NCBI RefSeq assembly: GCF_018595675.2
Contig: NZ_CP092333.1
Span: forward strand, 1,822,001-1,886,000
DNA: 64,000 nt
Direction: 5' to 3'
From: Flavihumibacter fluvii
GTDB taxonomy: Bacteria > Bacteroidota > Bacteroidia > Chitinophagales > Chitinophagaceae
Part shown: positions 17,600-27,056 of the stretch, piece after piece
How the letters are laid out: every line of letters begins with the position of its first letter
Numbering within the stretch: the first letter of the stretch is position 1
The notes under the pieces: generated by a model
Databases searched by the model: none
Told to the model about the DNA's origin: nothing
What the model saw: only the letters and a program-made list of their open reading frames with translations
Made by a program: the position numbers and the translations under genes

Positions 17600-18637
17600 T
17601 TAGTCGCGTTGGATCAGGGGGCGAAGCCGGGACCTGGATTTATTGAAGACATGCTGGCCCTTCATGATGCCTTTGCGCAATTCCTTTTGTGCCTCCTCAG
17701 GCAGGTGTATGGTTTCCTGGCAGGCCTGGCTGCAACAGCCCTCGTATTTCGCTGCACATTGCGCGCACTGGATAAATAAAAGGTGACACCCTTCGTTCGC
17801 ACAATTGGTATGCGTATCTGCCGGTTCCCCGCACTGGTGGCATTTGGCAATCACTTCTTCGCTGATCCGCTCCCCCAGCCTGTTATCGAATACAAAATTC
17901 TTTCCTTTAAACTTATTGGGAAGCCCTTTCTCCCTGACGATATTGGCATAATTGATAATACCGCCTTCAAGATGGAAAACATTCTTAAAGCCCTTATGCA
18001 GCATAAATGCACTTGCTTTTTCACACCGGATGCCGCCGGTGCAATACATGATGATATTCTTGTCCTTGTTCTCCTGCATCATATCCACTGCCATGGGCAA
18101 TTGCTCGCGGAAGGTATCACTGGGCACTTCAATGGCCCTTTCAAAATGGCCCACCTCAAACTCATAATGGTTGCGCATATCGATCACAATGGTATTGGGG
18201 TCGCTGGTCAGTGTATTAAATTCTTCTGCATTTACGTAGCGGCCTTTATTGCGCATATCGAAATCAGGGTCTTCAATGCCATCGGCTACTATCTTCTCGC
18301 GCACTTTTATTTTCAGTACCCAGAATGATTTGCCATCATCATCCACGGCAATGTTCAGACGAAGTCCATCTAAGGGCCCGATCGAATACAAATAGGACTT
18401 CAAGGTATCGAAACCTGAATCAGGAACACTGATCTGTGCGTTGATCCCTTCATGGGCCACATAGATCCGCCCGAACACTTTTAATCCATCCAGGTTACGG
18501 TACAGTTCATCCCGGAATGCCTGGGGATCCTCAATAAAAAAATAGTGGTAAAAAGAAATGGTGGTCCGGTGTTCGGACTCTTCCATTAAACGCATTTTTA
18601 ACTCCTCCTGGGAGACACGATTGTGTAAAAGGGCCAT
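17600..18637 (-). CDS. trhO: tRNA uridine(34) hydroxylase (rhodanese family)
   Basis: Catalyses the oxygen-dependent formation of 5-hydroxyuridine at position 34 of certain tRNAs, in the cytoplasm. The 345-residue protein has the N-terminal UPF0176 domain ([17 protein letters not shown]... [15 protein letters not shown]), a central rhodanese domain (about 130-240) with catalytic Cys199 in [12 protein letters not shown], and a cysteine-rich C-terminal segment ([24 protein letters not shown]) typical of the longer members. Length and motifs are complete. A canonical Bacteroidota promoter lies about 55 bases upstream, overlapping the end of the preceding gene. Confidence 0.93.
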   Translation of the reverse strand: MALLHNRVSQEELKMRLMEESEHRTTISFYHYFFIEDPQAFRDELYRNLDGLKVFGRIYVAHEGINAQISVPDSGFDTLKSYLYSIGPLDGLRLNIAVDDDGKSFWVLKIKVREKIVADGIEDPDFDMRNKGRYVNAEEFNTLTSDPNTIVIDMRNHYEFEVGHFERAIEVPSDTFREQLPMAVDMMQENKDKNIIMYCTGGIRCEKASAFMLHKGFKNVFHLEGGIINYANIVREKGLPNKFKGKNFVFDNRLGERISEEVIAKCHQCGEPADTHTNCANEGCHLLFIQCAQCAAKYEGCCSQACQETIHLPEEAQKELRKGIMKGQHVFNKSRSRLRPLIQRD

Positions 18638-18691
18638 TTGAATGAAATTTTAAGGACACTTGCCTTGTGAACAAAATTTCTGAAAGAGCCG

Positions 18692-18723
18692 CAAAGGTAG
18701 GAAGTCTTTTTTTTTGGCCCAAA
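18692..18723 (-). promoter_or_regulatory. Bacteroidota-type promoter of trhO
   Basis: On the minus strand a TTTG (-33 element, 18720-18723) and a perfect TACCTTTG (-7 element, 18692-18699) are separated by 20 bases, matching the TTTG-N19-21-TAnnTTTG consensus. The start codon of trhO is about 55 bases downstream. Confidence 0.65.
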
Positions 18724-21189
18724 TCAATCCCCGCTGCCAGACAGGATGCCCTGTATGGAAAAGCGGAAATAAGTCCCCTTGTAATGGCCCTGGTCGAATG
18801 CCCACACCAGGTCGGTCCGGATAACCTTAAAAATATTCTCCATACCGAGGAAGAATTCCTCATAATGTGAATTTCCATTCACCCAAAGCCCGTTCAAGCC
18901 GGCAACCAGGTACCAGTTTAAATTCCTGAAGCCCGGGATCTTGTTGGTCAGCAATCCATTCAAATGGTGCTCGGCATGGTATTCCATCCAGAAATTTGCC
19001 GTAGTTGAATTTTTGTAATAGGGCAATACCTGGAAGCTTTTCAGGTAATTGGTGGCCAACACCACCTGGTTACCATTGAATTGTTTCTGATCGGGAAACG
19101 GCACCGCATCCCGGTTAAAAAACCCGCCAGCCGAAAAGGCATATTGAAACAAGCCACCCAATTTAAAATTAAGGTCATCAATTACACCGGTTGACCATTT
19201 CAGGTAATCCACATCACTGCCAAATACTTTATTGATTCCCTTATCCAATTCCACGCTAAATAACGGATACTTTGAGCCCAGGTTCATTTTGCGGTCCGGG
19301 AATTCAATGTATTTTATTCCTGGTTTCCAACTTAAGGCAGCCGTGAAAGAGAGCGCCTGGTGCGGCTCAATCGGACCGGCAGAATAATTATTCGGATAAT
19401 TCGGCGTATATGCCTTATCCGGCAGGTTACGCCATACCTGCGTTGTTGAATTATCCAGCGGTGAACGATCCTGGTATTCAGCCTTCAGCTTCAACCTCAG
19501 CCCATTCACTATTTCCCGGCTATAACCCAGCTTCACAAAATCTGCTTCATACAGTTTCTTATAGTTGCTTTCCCAGAATAAGGAGGATAGCGTATTCGCA
19601 AAGGAACTGATCAGCTGGTCATTATTATACTGGAACACCATACGGCCGCCTTCAAGACGCAACTCCGATAAATTCTTTTTCCCAAAACTGTAGACCCCTT
19701 CCCCTGTTGCGTACACATGTTTCCCACTGAACCCGTACCGGATTGTTGGGCGGAACATGACCATTTTCCTGATATCCGTAGTATCTAACCGTTTGGTATA
19801 TGCGCCTGAAAGGTTTAGCGCCCAGCCTTCAACAGTGTTAAAATTTACCGATGTCAACAGGGGATCAATTGAATAAGTGGCACGTCGTTTCTGCCTGCTG
19901 AAATTCTCCCCGGTAAACAATATTCCCGTTATAGTTATTTTATTCCTGATCCGGTCTATTGAATCGAGGTAATCGGGATTTTTCCGTACTTGTTCAAGGC
20001 TGTCTTTTTTATAAAAATCGATCCGCTCTTCCGCCTGCAGTGGTAATGGGCGCACAGAATCCCAATATTCCGCCCCCTTCCTGTTGGATCCTTCATAATA
20101 TTTCACAACCGAATTATTGAAGTATTTAGGGGCAAAAGTTGGCTCCAGGTCAAACTTTGAATATACTGTGACTGAACTGCCAAAGGCATCAAATCCAAAT
20201 AACTTTACAGCCGGGTATAGTACCTGGTTCCTGATGACCCAGGCATTCTTTGTCAACGGCGCATATAGCTGTGCGATGGTTAATGTATCCAGCAATTCCA
20301 TTTGCGAGGACTTCAGTAATTGTAATTGCACACTATGTATACGCCACTCATTCTCCACAATCATGATATAGCCAGAAAACAGGGGCTCGAATTTCCTTTT
20401 GGGGCTGACCTTTATCCGGTTTACCTCCACCCCATCCTCAAAAAAACTTCCTTCGAAATGGTACTTATAATAATTCAGGGCATTATCTGAAATGGGCGAG
20501 ATAAACCCGCGGGGATTGAGGCCTGCCGCCTGGATATTATTTTCATAGAAGTTGATGATCTGTGGCAAACTCAAACCGAACGAATTGCGGCTGCCACTTA
20601 CCCGGGTGGACAAAACTTCCAGCTTTGATTTATCGGGTGGCCGCCTGGAGTATTTGGCCACCGTTTCGGACAGGTACAATATTTTCCGTTTACTACTGTC
20701 GCCATCTTCAAAATCAACTTTCTTTCCCATGAAGCTGTTGGGAAAATTGCGTAACTGCAATTGCTCCTTGGTATATACTTCACTGGTGAAATGTTCAAGT
20801 TCCGATAAATGGTCCTTTCTTTTCTTTATGGCATTGCGGATGATTTCATATGCCGGGTCCTCCCCGCCCGGCCTTACCACAACTTCACTTAAGGATACCT
20901 GTTGCAAAGCCAACATAAAATCAATCCTGATATCACCAGCTGTAACGGTTACGGCAGTTTCTTTCCTGGTATACCCTACATACTGGGCTACCAGGGTATA
21001 TTGCCCTTCTTCTAAAGTTAGCTGGTAATTGCCGTTTACACCGGTCGTAGTGCCCGTTGTCCCGTTTTTCACATATACGGAAGCATAAGCCAAAGGCTTA
21101 CCTGATTCATCTTTTACAACACCACGGATTGTTCCGGCAGAGGCTATTTCAGACCATACCACCAGTAACAGTAACAGGAATTTTCTCAT
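18724..21189 (-). CDS. DUF5686 / carboxypeptidase-regulatory-like outer membrane protein
   Basis: Outer-membrane protein of 821 residues. A signal peptide (MRKFLLLLLVVWSEIASA) is followed by a carboxypeptidase-D regulatory-like domain (about 20-100, IRGVVKDESGKPLAYASVYVKN) and then the DUF5686 region, with EVVVRPGGEDPAYEIIRNAIKKR as its typical opening. The C-terminal half has many alternating beta strands consistent with a barrel. The function of DUF5686 proteins is not established. It is followed by trhO, which has its own promoter. The upstream small membrane-protein gene is 20 bases away, suggesting co-transcription. Confidence 0.87.
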   Translation of the reverse strand: MRKFLLLLLVVWSEIASAGTIRGVVKDESGKPLAYASVYVKNGTTGTTTGVNGNYQLTLEEGQYTLVAQYVGYTRKETAVTVTAGDIRIDFMLALQQVSLSEVVVRPGGEDPAYEIIRNAIKKRKDHLSELEHFTSEVYTKEQLQLRNFPNSFMGKKVDFEDGDSSKRKILYLSETVAKYSRRPPDKSKLEVLSTRVSGSRNSFGLSLPQIINFYENNIQAAGLNPRGFISPISDNALNYYKYHFEGSFFEDGVEVNRIKVSPKRKFEPLFSGYIMIVENEWRIHSVQLQLLKSSQMELLDTLTIAQLYAPLTKNAWVIRNQVLYPAVKLFGFDAFGSSVTVYSKFDLEPTFAPKYFNNSVVKYYEGSNRKGAEYWDSVRPLPLQAEERIDFYKKDSLEQVRKNPDYLDSIDRIRNKITITGILFTGENFSRQKRRATYSIDPLLTSVNFNTVEGWALNLSGAYTKRLDTTDIRKMVMFRPTIRYGFSGKHVYATGEGVYSFGKKNLSELRLEGGRMVFQYNNDQLISSFANTLSSLFWESNYKKLYEADFVKLGYSREIVNGLRLKLKAEYQDRSPLDNSTTQVWRNLPDKAYTPNYPNNYSAGPIEPHQALSFTAALSWKPGIKYIEFPDRKMNLGSKYPLFSVELDKGINKVFGSDVDYLKWSTGVIDDLNFKLGGLFQYAFSAGGFFNRDAVPFPDQKQFNGNQVVLATNYLKSFQVLPYYKNSTTANFWMEYHAEHHLNGLLTNKIPGFRNLNWYLVAGLNGLWVNGNSHYEEFFLGMENIFKVIRTDLVWAFDQGHYKGTYFRFSIQGILSGSGD

Positions 21190-21209
21190 AATTAAGGCTG
21201 TCCGAACGA

Positions 21210-21551
21210 TTATAGTTTCCTGGCCAGACTTCCTGTTAATGCAGCAAATCCGCCAACCAAACCACCAATCAGACCCGTTACCAGGACCAATAAAAATGAT
21301 CCCTGCTGTTTTAATATGATCATTGAAACCTTACTGGCCAGTATATCATTATTTGCGGCACTTATCCACCAGGAAACACCGCTCCAAAGCAGGAACAATG
21401 CCAGGAAGCCCGAGACGAAAGCCTTCCAGGGCATCTGGTGAATGGCAGCTGCAACAACAAATGCAGCGATGGCTATTGACCACCAGGGTAAAAATATACA
21501 CAAGGCAAAACTAAGGAGTGCAGTCAGTAATATGGATATTAATAGTTTCAT
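21210..21551 (-). CDS. Small integral membrane protein of unknown function
   Basis: 113-residue protein with about four hydrophobic segments (MKLLISILLTALLSFALCIFL, then SIAIAAFVVAAAI, then VSGFLALFLLWSGVSWWI, then FLLVLVTGLIGGLVGGFAAL). The last segment is glycine rich. No recognisable family motif. The ATG at 21551 is chosen because it starts the first membrane helix; the longer frame to 21605 overlaps the end of the penicillin acylase gene. It lies between penicillin acylase and the DUF5686 gene on the same strand and is probably transcribed with them. Confidence 0.7.
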   Translation of the reverse strand: MKLLISILLTALLSFALCIFLPWWSIAIAAFVVAAAIHQMPWKAFVSGFLALFLLWSGVSWWISAANNDILASKVSMIILKQQGSFLLVLVTGLIGGLVGGFAALTGSLARKL

Positions 21552-21577
21552 GATAACTTCATTTACAGCTTCAATCA

Positions 21578-24034
21578 TCAGGCTTTCCGGAAATGCATGG
21601 TCCATTTAATCCTCGGATCAGATATCTCCTCTTTCTTCATCAGCCAAAGGGTATGGTATTTCCCTTCCGCCCAATCATCCACCGAATCATCGTAAAAACG
21701 GCTACCCGGATTTCCACTTTGTCCGCCCGGATAAATACCATAGGCTTCTATATTATCGGTCATATGCACGATCATACGCCAACTTGGTCCATGGTCCCCG
21801 GTTGTGGCATTTATCACCCCTTTCCCACCGCCCACCGGTAAATGCAGGCGACTGAAAGGCTCGATTACTTTTAATAAATGGCTTATGTGGGTGTCCTTAG
21901 CTTTCGCCCAGGCCAGTTTCCCATTTGCAGCTAATTTATCCAGAGAATCTGCTGCCACCTTAAGGGAAGTGGTCAGCAGGTCTTCCAGCGTCTCCTTATT
22001 CGGGGTGGTAATATTATCAATGAACGGATAGCTCGAATCCTTATGCAGGGATTCCACTAAAACATATTCGCCAGGCCATGGCAGAGGTACACCCACCCTG
22101 TCGAACTCATCCTGCCAGGTGGCTTTTTCGAGGGCAGCCCACCATAAATTAAAAACGGTTGGCCCTTCTGCATCTTTTTCATTCCGGTTATCCCATTGCT
22201 GGAATATGCCGAGGTATTTAATGGAACTTTCATCCAGTCCGGTCGTTCTCACCCGCAACAGGATATCCCTTGCAAACGCAGCTTTCACATTGTAATTATC
22301 GGTTTGCATTTTTTGCATAAATACGGGGTCTGCCTGTGTAACACTATCGAGGTAGTGGTTCACGATATAGCCGCGATACACCGGGAAAACATTGCCGGTA
22401 TAATATGGATAGCTGCTGTCTGCAGACAACTGGTTAGCGCTGCTTACATAGCCCCTTGCGGGATTCACCATATGCGGGTTTTCTATTTGCGGGATCATTC
22501 CTTTCCATGCGTAACTGCTGTCTTTACCGGGCATGATAAAATCGCCCTGCCTTTGCCATTTTGCCGGAAATTCACCCTGCTGCCATATGGCAATATCCCC
22601 GGATTTCGAAGCAAAAATGCAGTTCTGGCCCGGACAGGTCAGGTTTTTAATGGCGGCCAGGTAATCATTGTAATTCTTAGCATGGTTGAGGCCATAAAAT
22701 GCCAGTCCATCATTGCTGGGATCATGCGCTTTCCACCGTACGGCCAGGTTACGGATTTCCTTTTCGCTGGCCCGGTAGGTTTCATCATACATCACCGGCC
22801 CAAAAACAGTATAGGTCACCGTATCCAATAAATCGGGTTCCCCTTTTATTTTGATCACTTCCACCCGCTTATCTGCCGGAACCCATTGCCCGTTATACCG
22901 GTAAGCGGTTTTTGTATCATCCTGGAATTCGATCTCGTAATAGTCCTTCACATCACGGCCTGCATTGGTGAACCCGAAAGAAATATTTTCATTAAATCCT
23001 ATAATCACGTTGGGTGAACCAGGAAACGTTGCGCCATATGCGCTGAAATTTGGTGTGGTGATCTGCATCTCATACCAAAGGGAAGGAAGGTTGAGGCCAA
23101 GGTGCGGGTCATTGCATAAAATTGGCCGGCCGCTTTTCGTTTTAGAACCTGCAACCGCCCAGTTATTACTACCGTTTTCCGGATTAGGCCGGTGCGTATT
23201 ATCCCGGGTAAGGCTGTCATTCCGGAAGCCGAAATAAATGGAATCAGCCAGGGCCGGTTTCGACAGGTCCATCGCCGCCACTGCCGGATAGGGTGCCTCG
23301 GATGAATTTGGGGCAACCGGCTTTAACGAGTCGGATAAAATATAATAGAGCTGGTCAAAATCGGTTTTGGAGAAATTATTCCGGGCATTGGTAAACTCCA
23401 GGTCATCTTCCCCGCCAGCCAGGTCATAGCTCATGTATTTTAAGAACAGTGCGGTTTTAAGCGTGGTCCATTTTTCCGGGTAATACCCTACCAATTTATA
23501 TTCAATGGGTAACTGGCCTTCGGTCAGTTGGTCAATATAGGCATTAACGCCATCGGCATAGGCAACATATTGTACCAGGGACTCTGGTGATTTCTCCACC
23601 TCCTGAACCGATTTCTCTGCCGCCCAACCCATACCCAGCCGGCGCATATTCCGGTCGTAATCCAATATCCTGCCACCCGGACCTTCCCCAAGCAATTCAC
23701 TTAACCTTCCTGCTGCCGCATGGGTCTGGAACTCCATCTGCCAAAGCCTGAATTTGGCATGCAGGTAGCCCTGCACGTAATAAGCATCTTCTTCCTGTTC
23801 GGCAAAAACATGGGGTACCAGCCTTTCATCAAAATAAACATCCACCTTGCCTTTTAATCCAGGCAGATTCAGGTCTTCATTGAATGCCTGGTCGATGGGT
23901 TCTGCATTTTGCCAGATGCCATGCTGCGGACTAAGTAATTTACCCAGCGGTGCAGGTAAAAACTCGCGCGTATTAAGTAAAAAAATCAACACCAGGGTGG
24001 CCAGTGCGGCGCTGATCAGGAACAAAAATCTCAT
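21578..24034 (-). CDS. Penicillin acylase family protein
   Basis: Ntn-hydrolase of 818 residues that cleaves an amide bond, in the cell envelope. It has an N-terminal signal anchor (FLFLISAALATLVLIFLL). The autocatalytic cleavage site and nucleophile are visible as GSNNWAVAG near residue 288, where the Ser begins the beta chain. Other family landmarks are NDPHLGLNLPSLWYEM, FGFTNAGRDVKDYY and the closing GGQSGNPGSRFYDD. The natural substrate could be an acyl-homoserine lactone or another N-acyl compound; sequence alone does not decide. It overlaps nothing, and the next gene starts 26 bases past its stop. Confidence 0.92.
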   Translation of the reverse strand: MRFLFLISAALATLVLIFLLNTREFLPAPLGKLLSPQHGIWQNAEPIDQAFNEDLNLPGLKGKVDVYFDERLVPHVFAEQEEDAYYVQGYLHAKFRLWQMEFQTHAAAGRLSELLGEGPGGRILDYDRNMRRLGMGWAAEKSVQEVEKSPESLVQYVAYADGVNAYIDQLTEGQLPIEYKLVGYYPEKWTTLKTALFLKYMSYDLAGGEDDLEFTNARNNFSKTDFDQLYYILSDSLKPVAPNSSEAPYPAVAAMDLSKPALADSIYFGFRNDSLTRDNTHRPNPENGSNNWAVAGSKTKSGRPILCNDPHLGLNLPSLWYEMQITTPNFSAYGATFPGSPNVIIGFNENISFGFTNAGRDVKDYYEIEFQDDTKTAYRYNGQWVPADKRVEVIKIKGEPDLLDTVTYTVFGPVMYDETYRASEKEIRNLAVRWKAHDPSNDGLAFYGLNHAKNYNDYLAAIKNLTCPGQNCIFASKSGDIAIWQQGEFPAKWQRQGDFIMPGKDSSYAWKGMIPQIENPHMVNPARGYVSSANQLSADSSYPYYTGNVFPVYRGYIVNHYLDSVTQADPVFMQKMQTDNYNVKAAFARDILLRVRTTGLDESSIKYLGIFQQWDNRNEKDAEGPTVFNLWWAALEKATWQDEFDRVGVPLPWPGEYVLVESLHKDSSYPFIDNITTPNKETLEDLLTTSLKVAADSLDKLAANGKLAWAKAKDTHISHLLKVIEPFSRLHLPVGGGKGVINATTGDHGPSWRMIVHMTDNIEAYGIYPGGQSGNPGSRFYDDSVDDWAEGKYHTLWLMKKEEISDPRIKWTMHFRKA

Positions 24035-24158
24035 AGTCAGGCTTTTGCTTCAACTAAAAGTAATATTAATTTCTATTTAACACGGTAACCATTAAACTAT
24101 TTAAGCTGTCTAACGTCATATATAGGAAGAGCATCATTACCCTTAACAAGGCAATACC

Positions 24159-24251
24159 ATGAAAACAGCAACTACAAAAACGCACCTTACCGGGAAACTG
24201 GTACTCGGCCTCTTATTTATCGCATTATTTGCATTATGGTTCATTAAATAA
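24159..24251 (+). CDS. Predicted 30-aa single-helix membrane peptide
   Basis: A 30-codon frame (MKTATTKTHLTGK, then a hydrophobic stretch LVLGLLFIALFALWF, then IK) on the plus strand between the penicillin acylase gene and the end of bioF. An AAGG sits seven bases before the ATG. The composition, a charged N-terminal dozen and one membrane helix ending in Lys, looks like a real small membrane protein rather than chance. No homologue is known to me. The stop is five bases before the convergent bioF stop. Confidence 0.5.
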   Translation: MKTATTKTHLTGKLVLGLLFIALFALWFIK

Positions 24252-24256
24252 CCAGC

Positions 24257-25348
24257 TTACTGCAGGCACCGGATCAGTTGATCCAATTCTGCCGCTGTAT
24301 TGAAGGCATGCAACACTATCCTTAGCCGCTCCGATCCTTTTGGAACGGTTGGATACAAAATAGGCCTAACGTCAATCCCCACTTGCTGAATTTTAGTGGC
24401 AATAAGCCGCACTGCTTCATTGCCGGGTACAATTACGCCCTGTATCGGGGTATGCGACACCATTTTTTCATAGATGATGCCGGCTTCCTGAAACTGCCTT
24501 ACCAATCCGGCCAGGTGCGCACGTTCCTGCACCATACCCGGAAACCGGTCATACGCCGCATCAATCGCAAGCAATGCCAGGGCCGGAGCAGCCGTTGTAT
24601 AGATAAACGGTCTTGAAAAATTAACCAGGTAATTACGTAACAGGCTTGTTCCGGCTATAGCAGCACCATGTGCCCCCGCTGCTTTCCCATAGGTATAAAT
24701 CCTGGCAAAGCAACTACGGTGCAAGCCCAGCGATTGCGCCAGGCCCTCACCCCGGTCGCCAATCACACCTAAACCATGGGCTTCATCTACGATGAGGTGG
24801 GCATGGTGACGGTCACATATGGCCGAAATTTCTGTTAGCGGTGCAGTATCGCCATCCATTGAAAAAACAGATTCCGTAACCACAAATTTTTCACCGCCCC
24901 GGGGTTGCTGCAATTTATTTTCCAGGTCTGCCATATCATTATGCCGGAAAGCAAAGGACTGGCCAAAACCGAGACGTATGCCATCCCTGATGGACGCATG
25001 GGAAAGCTGGTCATATATAACAGTATCGCCTTTACGGATAACCGCGCTCAACAAACCAAGGTTGGCATCATAACCGGAATTAAATAAGGTGGCTGCTTCA
25101 GCTTCATGAAAGGCTGCGATCTTTTTTTCAAGGGCCATGACAAGGGCAGAATTGCCCGATAAGAGCCTGGATCCGGTGCTGCCATGGCCCAGCAATTGTT
25201 TCCCGGTAGCATATGGCAGCGGTTGCCTGCTTAAACCCAGGTAATCATTTGAGCAAAAATCCACCATTCCATCCTGGATTTTCAATTCCCGGAATGCATT
25301 TGCAGCCCTTCGCTCATCCAACTTCAATTGCAGGAAATTTTCTTTCAT
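24257..25348 (-). CDS. bioF: 8-amino-7-oxononanoate synthase-like PLP enzyme
   Basis: Alpha-oxoamine synthase of 363 residues that condenses an acyl-CoA with an amino acid; in the BioF branch this is the first committed step of biotin ring assembly. PLP-binding features are present: SNDYLGL, GHGSTGSRLLSGN, DEAHGLGVIGDRGEG (Asp188) and the Schiff-base lysine Lys222 in TYGKAAGAHG. The length fits BioF rather than longer serine palmitoyltransferases, but 2-amino-3-ketobutyrate CoA ligase is a close relative. No other biotin gene is in the window. It is divergent from miaE with 96 bases between them. Confidence 0.8.
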   Translation of the reverse strand: MKENFLQLKLDERRAANAFRELKIQDGMVDFCSNDYLGLSRQPLPYATGKQLLGHGSTGSRLLSGNSALVMALEKKIAAFHEAEAATLFNSGYDANLGLLSAVIRKGDTVIYDQLSHASIRDGIRLGFGQSFAFRHNDMADLENKLQQPRGGEKFVVTESVFSMDGDTAPLTEISAICDRHHAHLIVDEAHGLGVIGDRGEGLAQSLGLHRSCFARIYTYGKAAGAHGAAIAGTSLLRNYLVNFSRPFIYTTAAPALALLAIDAAYDRFPGMVQERAHLAGLVRQFQEAGIIYEKMVSHTPIQGVIVPGNEAVRLIATKIQQVGIDVRPILYPTVPKGSERLRIVLHAFNTAAELDQLIRCLQ

Positions 25349-25395
25349 CAGTATAATTTACATCCAACAAGACCTTCCCATGAACCGGGGTTCGT

Positions 25396-25403
25396 TATTT
25401 TTG
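25396..25403 (+). promoter_or_regulatory. Candidate -7 box of the miaE promoter
   Basis: TATTTTTG fits TAnnTTTG and lies about 42 bases before the miaE start. No clear TTG-type -33 element is present at the usual distance, so this is tentative. Confidence 0.35.
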
Positions 25404-25444
25404 CCTGTCGCGTTCAATGGTCGCTGGCAATTTAACCCGCTGGT

Positions 25445-26059
25445 ATGGAATTAAATGAGAATACTGCAGTAAAAAATATTTTGGGCTTACAACTTCCCAC
25501 TGATCCGCGTTGGGTGGACCTTGCTGCGCTGTCCATGGAAGAAATCCTCACCGACCACGCTTATTGCGAACAAAAAGCGGCTACTACCTGCATTTCGCTG
25601 ATCCAGAAACACAACGACAAGGATCTGCTTGTAAAGGAACTGGCACCCCTGGTCACAGAAGAATGGGGGCACTTCAGGCTGGTGTTACAGGAATTGCAGA
25701 AACGCGGACTGCAACTGGGCAAACAACGGAAAGATGAATATGTGAACCAATTGATGGCCTTCCAAAAAAAGGGCGGAAGCCCGGAAGACCGCCTGCTGGA
25801 CCACCTGCTGACCATGGCCATGATCGAGGCCCGCAGTTGTGAAAGATTTAAAAGACTTAGTGAAGGCCTCCCCGATGATTACCTGCGTAAATTTTATCGC
25901 CGTTTTATGGAGAGCGAAGCTGGCCATTATATCTTATTCCTGGAACTTGCTGAACATTATATTGAACCGGCCAGGGTCAGGAAGCGCTGGGCAGAATGGT
26001 TACAGGAAGAAGCCAGGATCATGGGCACCATTAGTCCCAGGGGCGACCGGATTCATTAA
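25445..26059 (+). CDS. miaE: tRNA-(ms2io6A)-hydroxylase MiaE-like
   Basis: Non-haem di-iron monooxygenase of the ferritin-like fold (204 residues) that hydroxylates the isopentenyl group of ms2i6A37 in tRNA. The helices carry the iron ligands in the patterns DHAYCEQKAA, EEWGHFRLVLQEL, MIEARSCERFKRL and ESEAGHYILFLELA, that is, paired Glu and ExxH motifs. The length matches the shorter bacterial MiaE. Convergent with the GSCFA gene (12 bases between stops). Assignment to the family is firm; in some bacteria the paralogue acts on other tRNA bases. Confidence 0.87.
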   Translation: MELNENTAVKNILGLQLPTDPRWVDLAALSMEEILTDHAYCEQKAATTCISLIQKHNDKDLLVKELAPLVTEEWGHFRLVLQELQKRGLQLGKQRKDEYVNQLMAFQKKGGSPEDRLLDHLLTMAMIEARSCERFKRLSEGLPDDYLRKFYRRFMESEAGHYILFLELAEHYIEPARVRKRWAEWLQEEARIMGTISPRGDRIH

Positions 26060-26071
26060 TGGCCATAGCAC

Positions 26072-27055
26072 TTACTGCAATTCCTGCCGGAAATAAGCTC
26101 CTTCTTCAGCGAAATCAAGATATGGATAGTTAACCTGCATTTGCCTGATCTTTTCAGCATAGGTATGCAGGAAGTTCCGGTGTGCCTGTGTTTCCGGCTG
26201 GAAGGCTTTATGCTTGCGGGCCATCAGGATTTGTTGTACCTGTTCCATAATCGGGTAAGCTGCCGGATTGATATAGTGTTCGTTGAATTTTTCCAGCACA
26301 AATTCTGTTGCCTGGTAATTCGGGTGCACCAGGTCGATATCATAAAATCGGTAATCCCGCAATACATCGATCAGCAGTTCATAAGACGGGAAATAATACA
26401 GCCGGTTGAATTTTCCCACAAGGTGGTGCACCGATTCCAGTAACCGGGCTTTGCTGCGGTTGTTTTCCACAACACCATCACGAACATGCCGGACCGGGCT
26501 AACTGTAAAGATCACACGAATACCCGGGTTGAATTTAAAGAGCCGGTACAACATGTTATCCAGTGCGGCAACGGTTTCATCAATCCCGCATAGGTGTTTA
26601 TTGAACCATTGCGCCGGCGCCCGGTGACAATTAGCAACAGGCATTCCATTTTCCACCAACCGGTAGGAATAGGAAGTTCCTAATGTAATCACCAGCCATT
26701 TTGCAGATGCAAGGAATTCATGGGCCACTGATTGCCCGGCGTTAATCCTGGCCAGCACCGCTTCCTGTGCTATTCCTGAATAACGGGAATGGTGGGACCA
26801 GCTCTGCCAGAGTTCATTATAAAAAAACAGGTCCTTTGCTGTATACTTTTCAGGCTCAATATAGCTGGTCAGGCTTTTACACACACTGATCGGGTCGAAT
26901 AGAATGCCGTGTGGATTCTGCAGTACCTTGAATTTTAAATCTGCCAGCCTTCCGCCGATATGTTCAGTAAAGCAGGATCCTACCAAAAGCAAAGGATCAG
27001 TATATTCAATAGGTGTTTCGGGTCCCTTGATATTGATATCGGTCATTAACTTCAT
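26072..27055 (-). CDS. GSCFA-domain protein
   Basis: 327-residue protein named for the motif visible near its N-terminus (VGSCFTEHIGGRL). The fold is related to SGNH-type hydrolases, and later segments (LVITLGTSYSY, FTVSPVRHVRDG, DLVHPNYQATEFVLEKF) match this family; an esterase or lipase-like role is possible but unproven. The start at 27055 is one base past the stop of the HMG-CoA lyase gene (TGACATG), and the longer frame would overlap it. The two are co-transcribed. Confidence 0.88.
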   Translation of the reverse strand: MKLMTDINIKGPETPIEYTDPLLLVGSCFTEHIGGRLADLKFKVLQNPHGILFDPISVCKSLTSYIEPEKYTAKDLFFYNELWQSWSHHSRYSGIAQEAVLARINAGQSVAHEFLASAKWLVITLGTSYSYRLVENGMPVANCHRAPAQWFNKHLCGIDETVAALDNMLYRLFKFNPGIRVIFTVSPVRHVRDGVVENNRSKARLLESVHHLVGKFNRLYYFPSYELLIDVLRDYRFYDIDLVHPNYQATEFVLEKFNEHYINPAAYPIMEQVQQILMARKHKAFQPETQAHRNFLHTYAEKIRQMQVNYPYLDFAEEGAYFRQELQ

Positions 27056-27056
27056 G

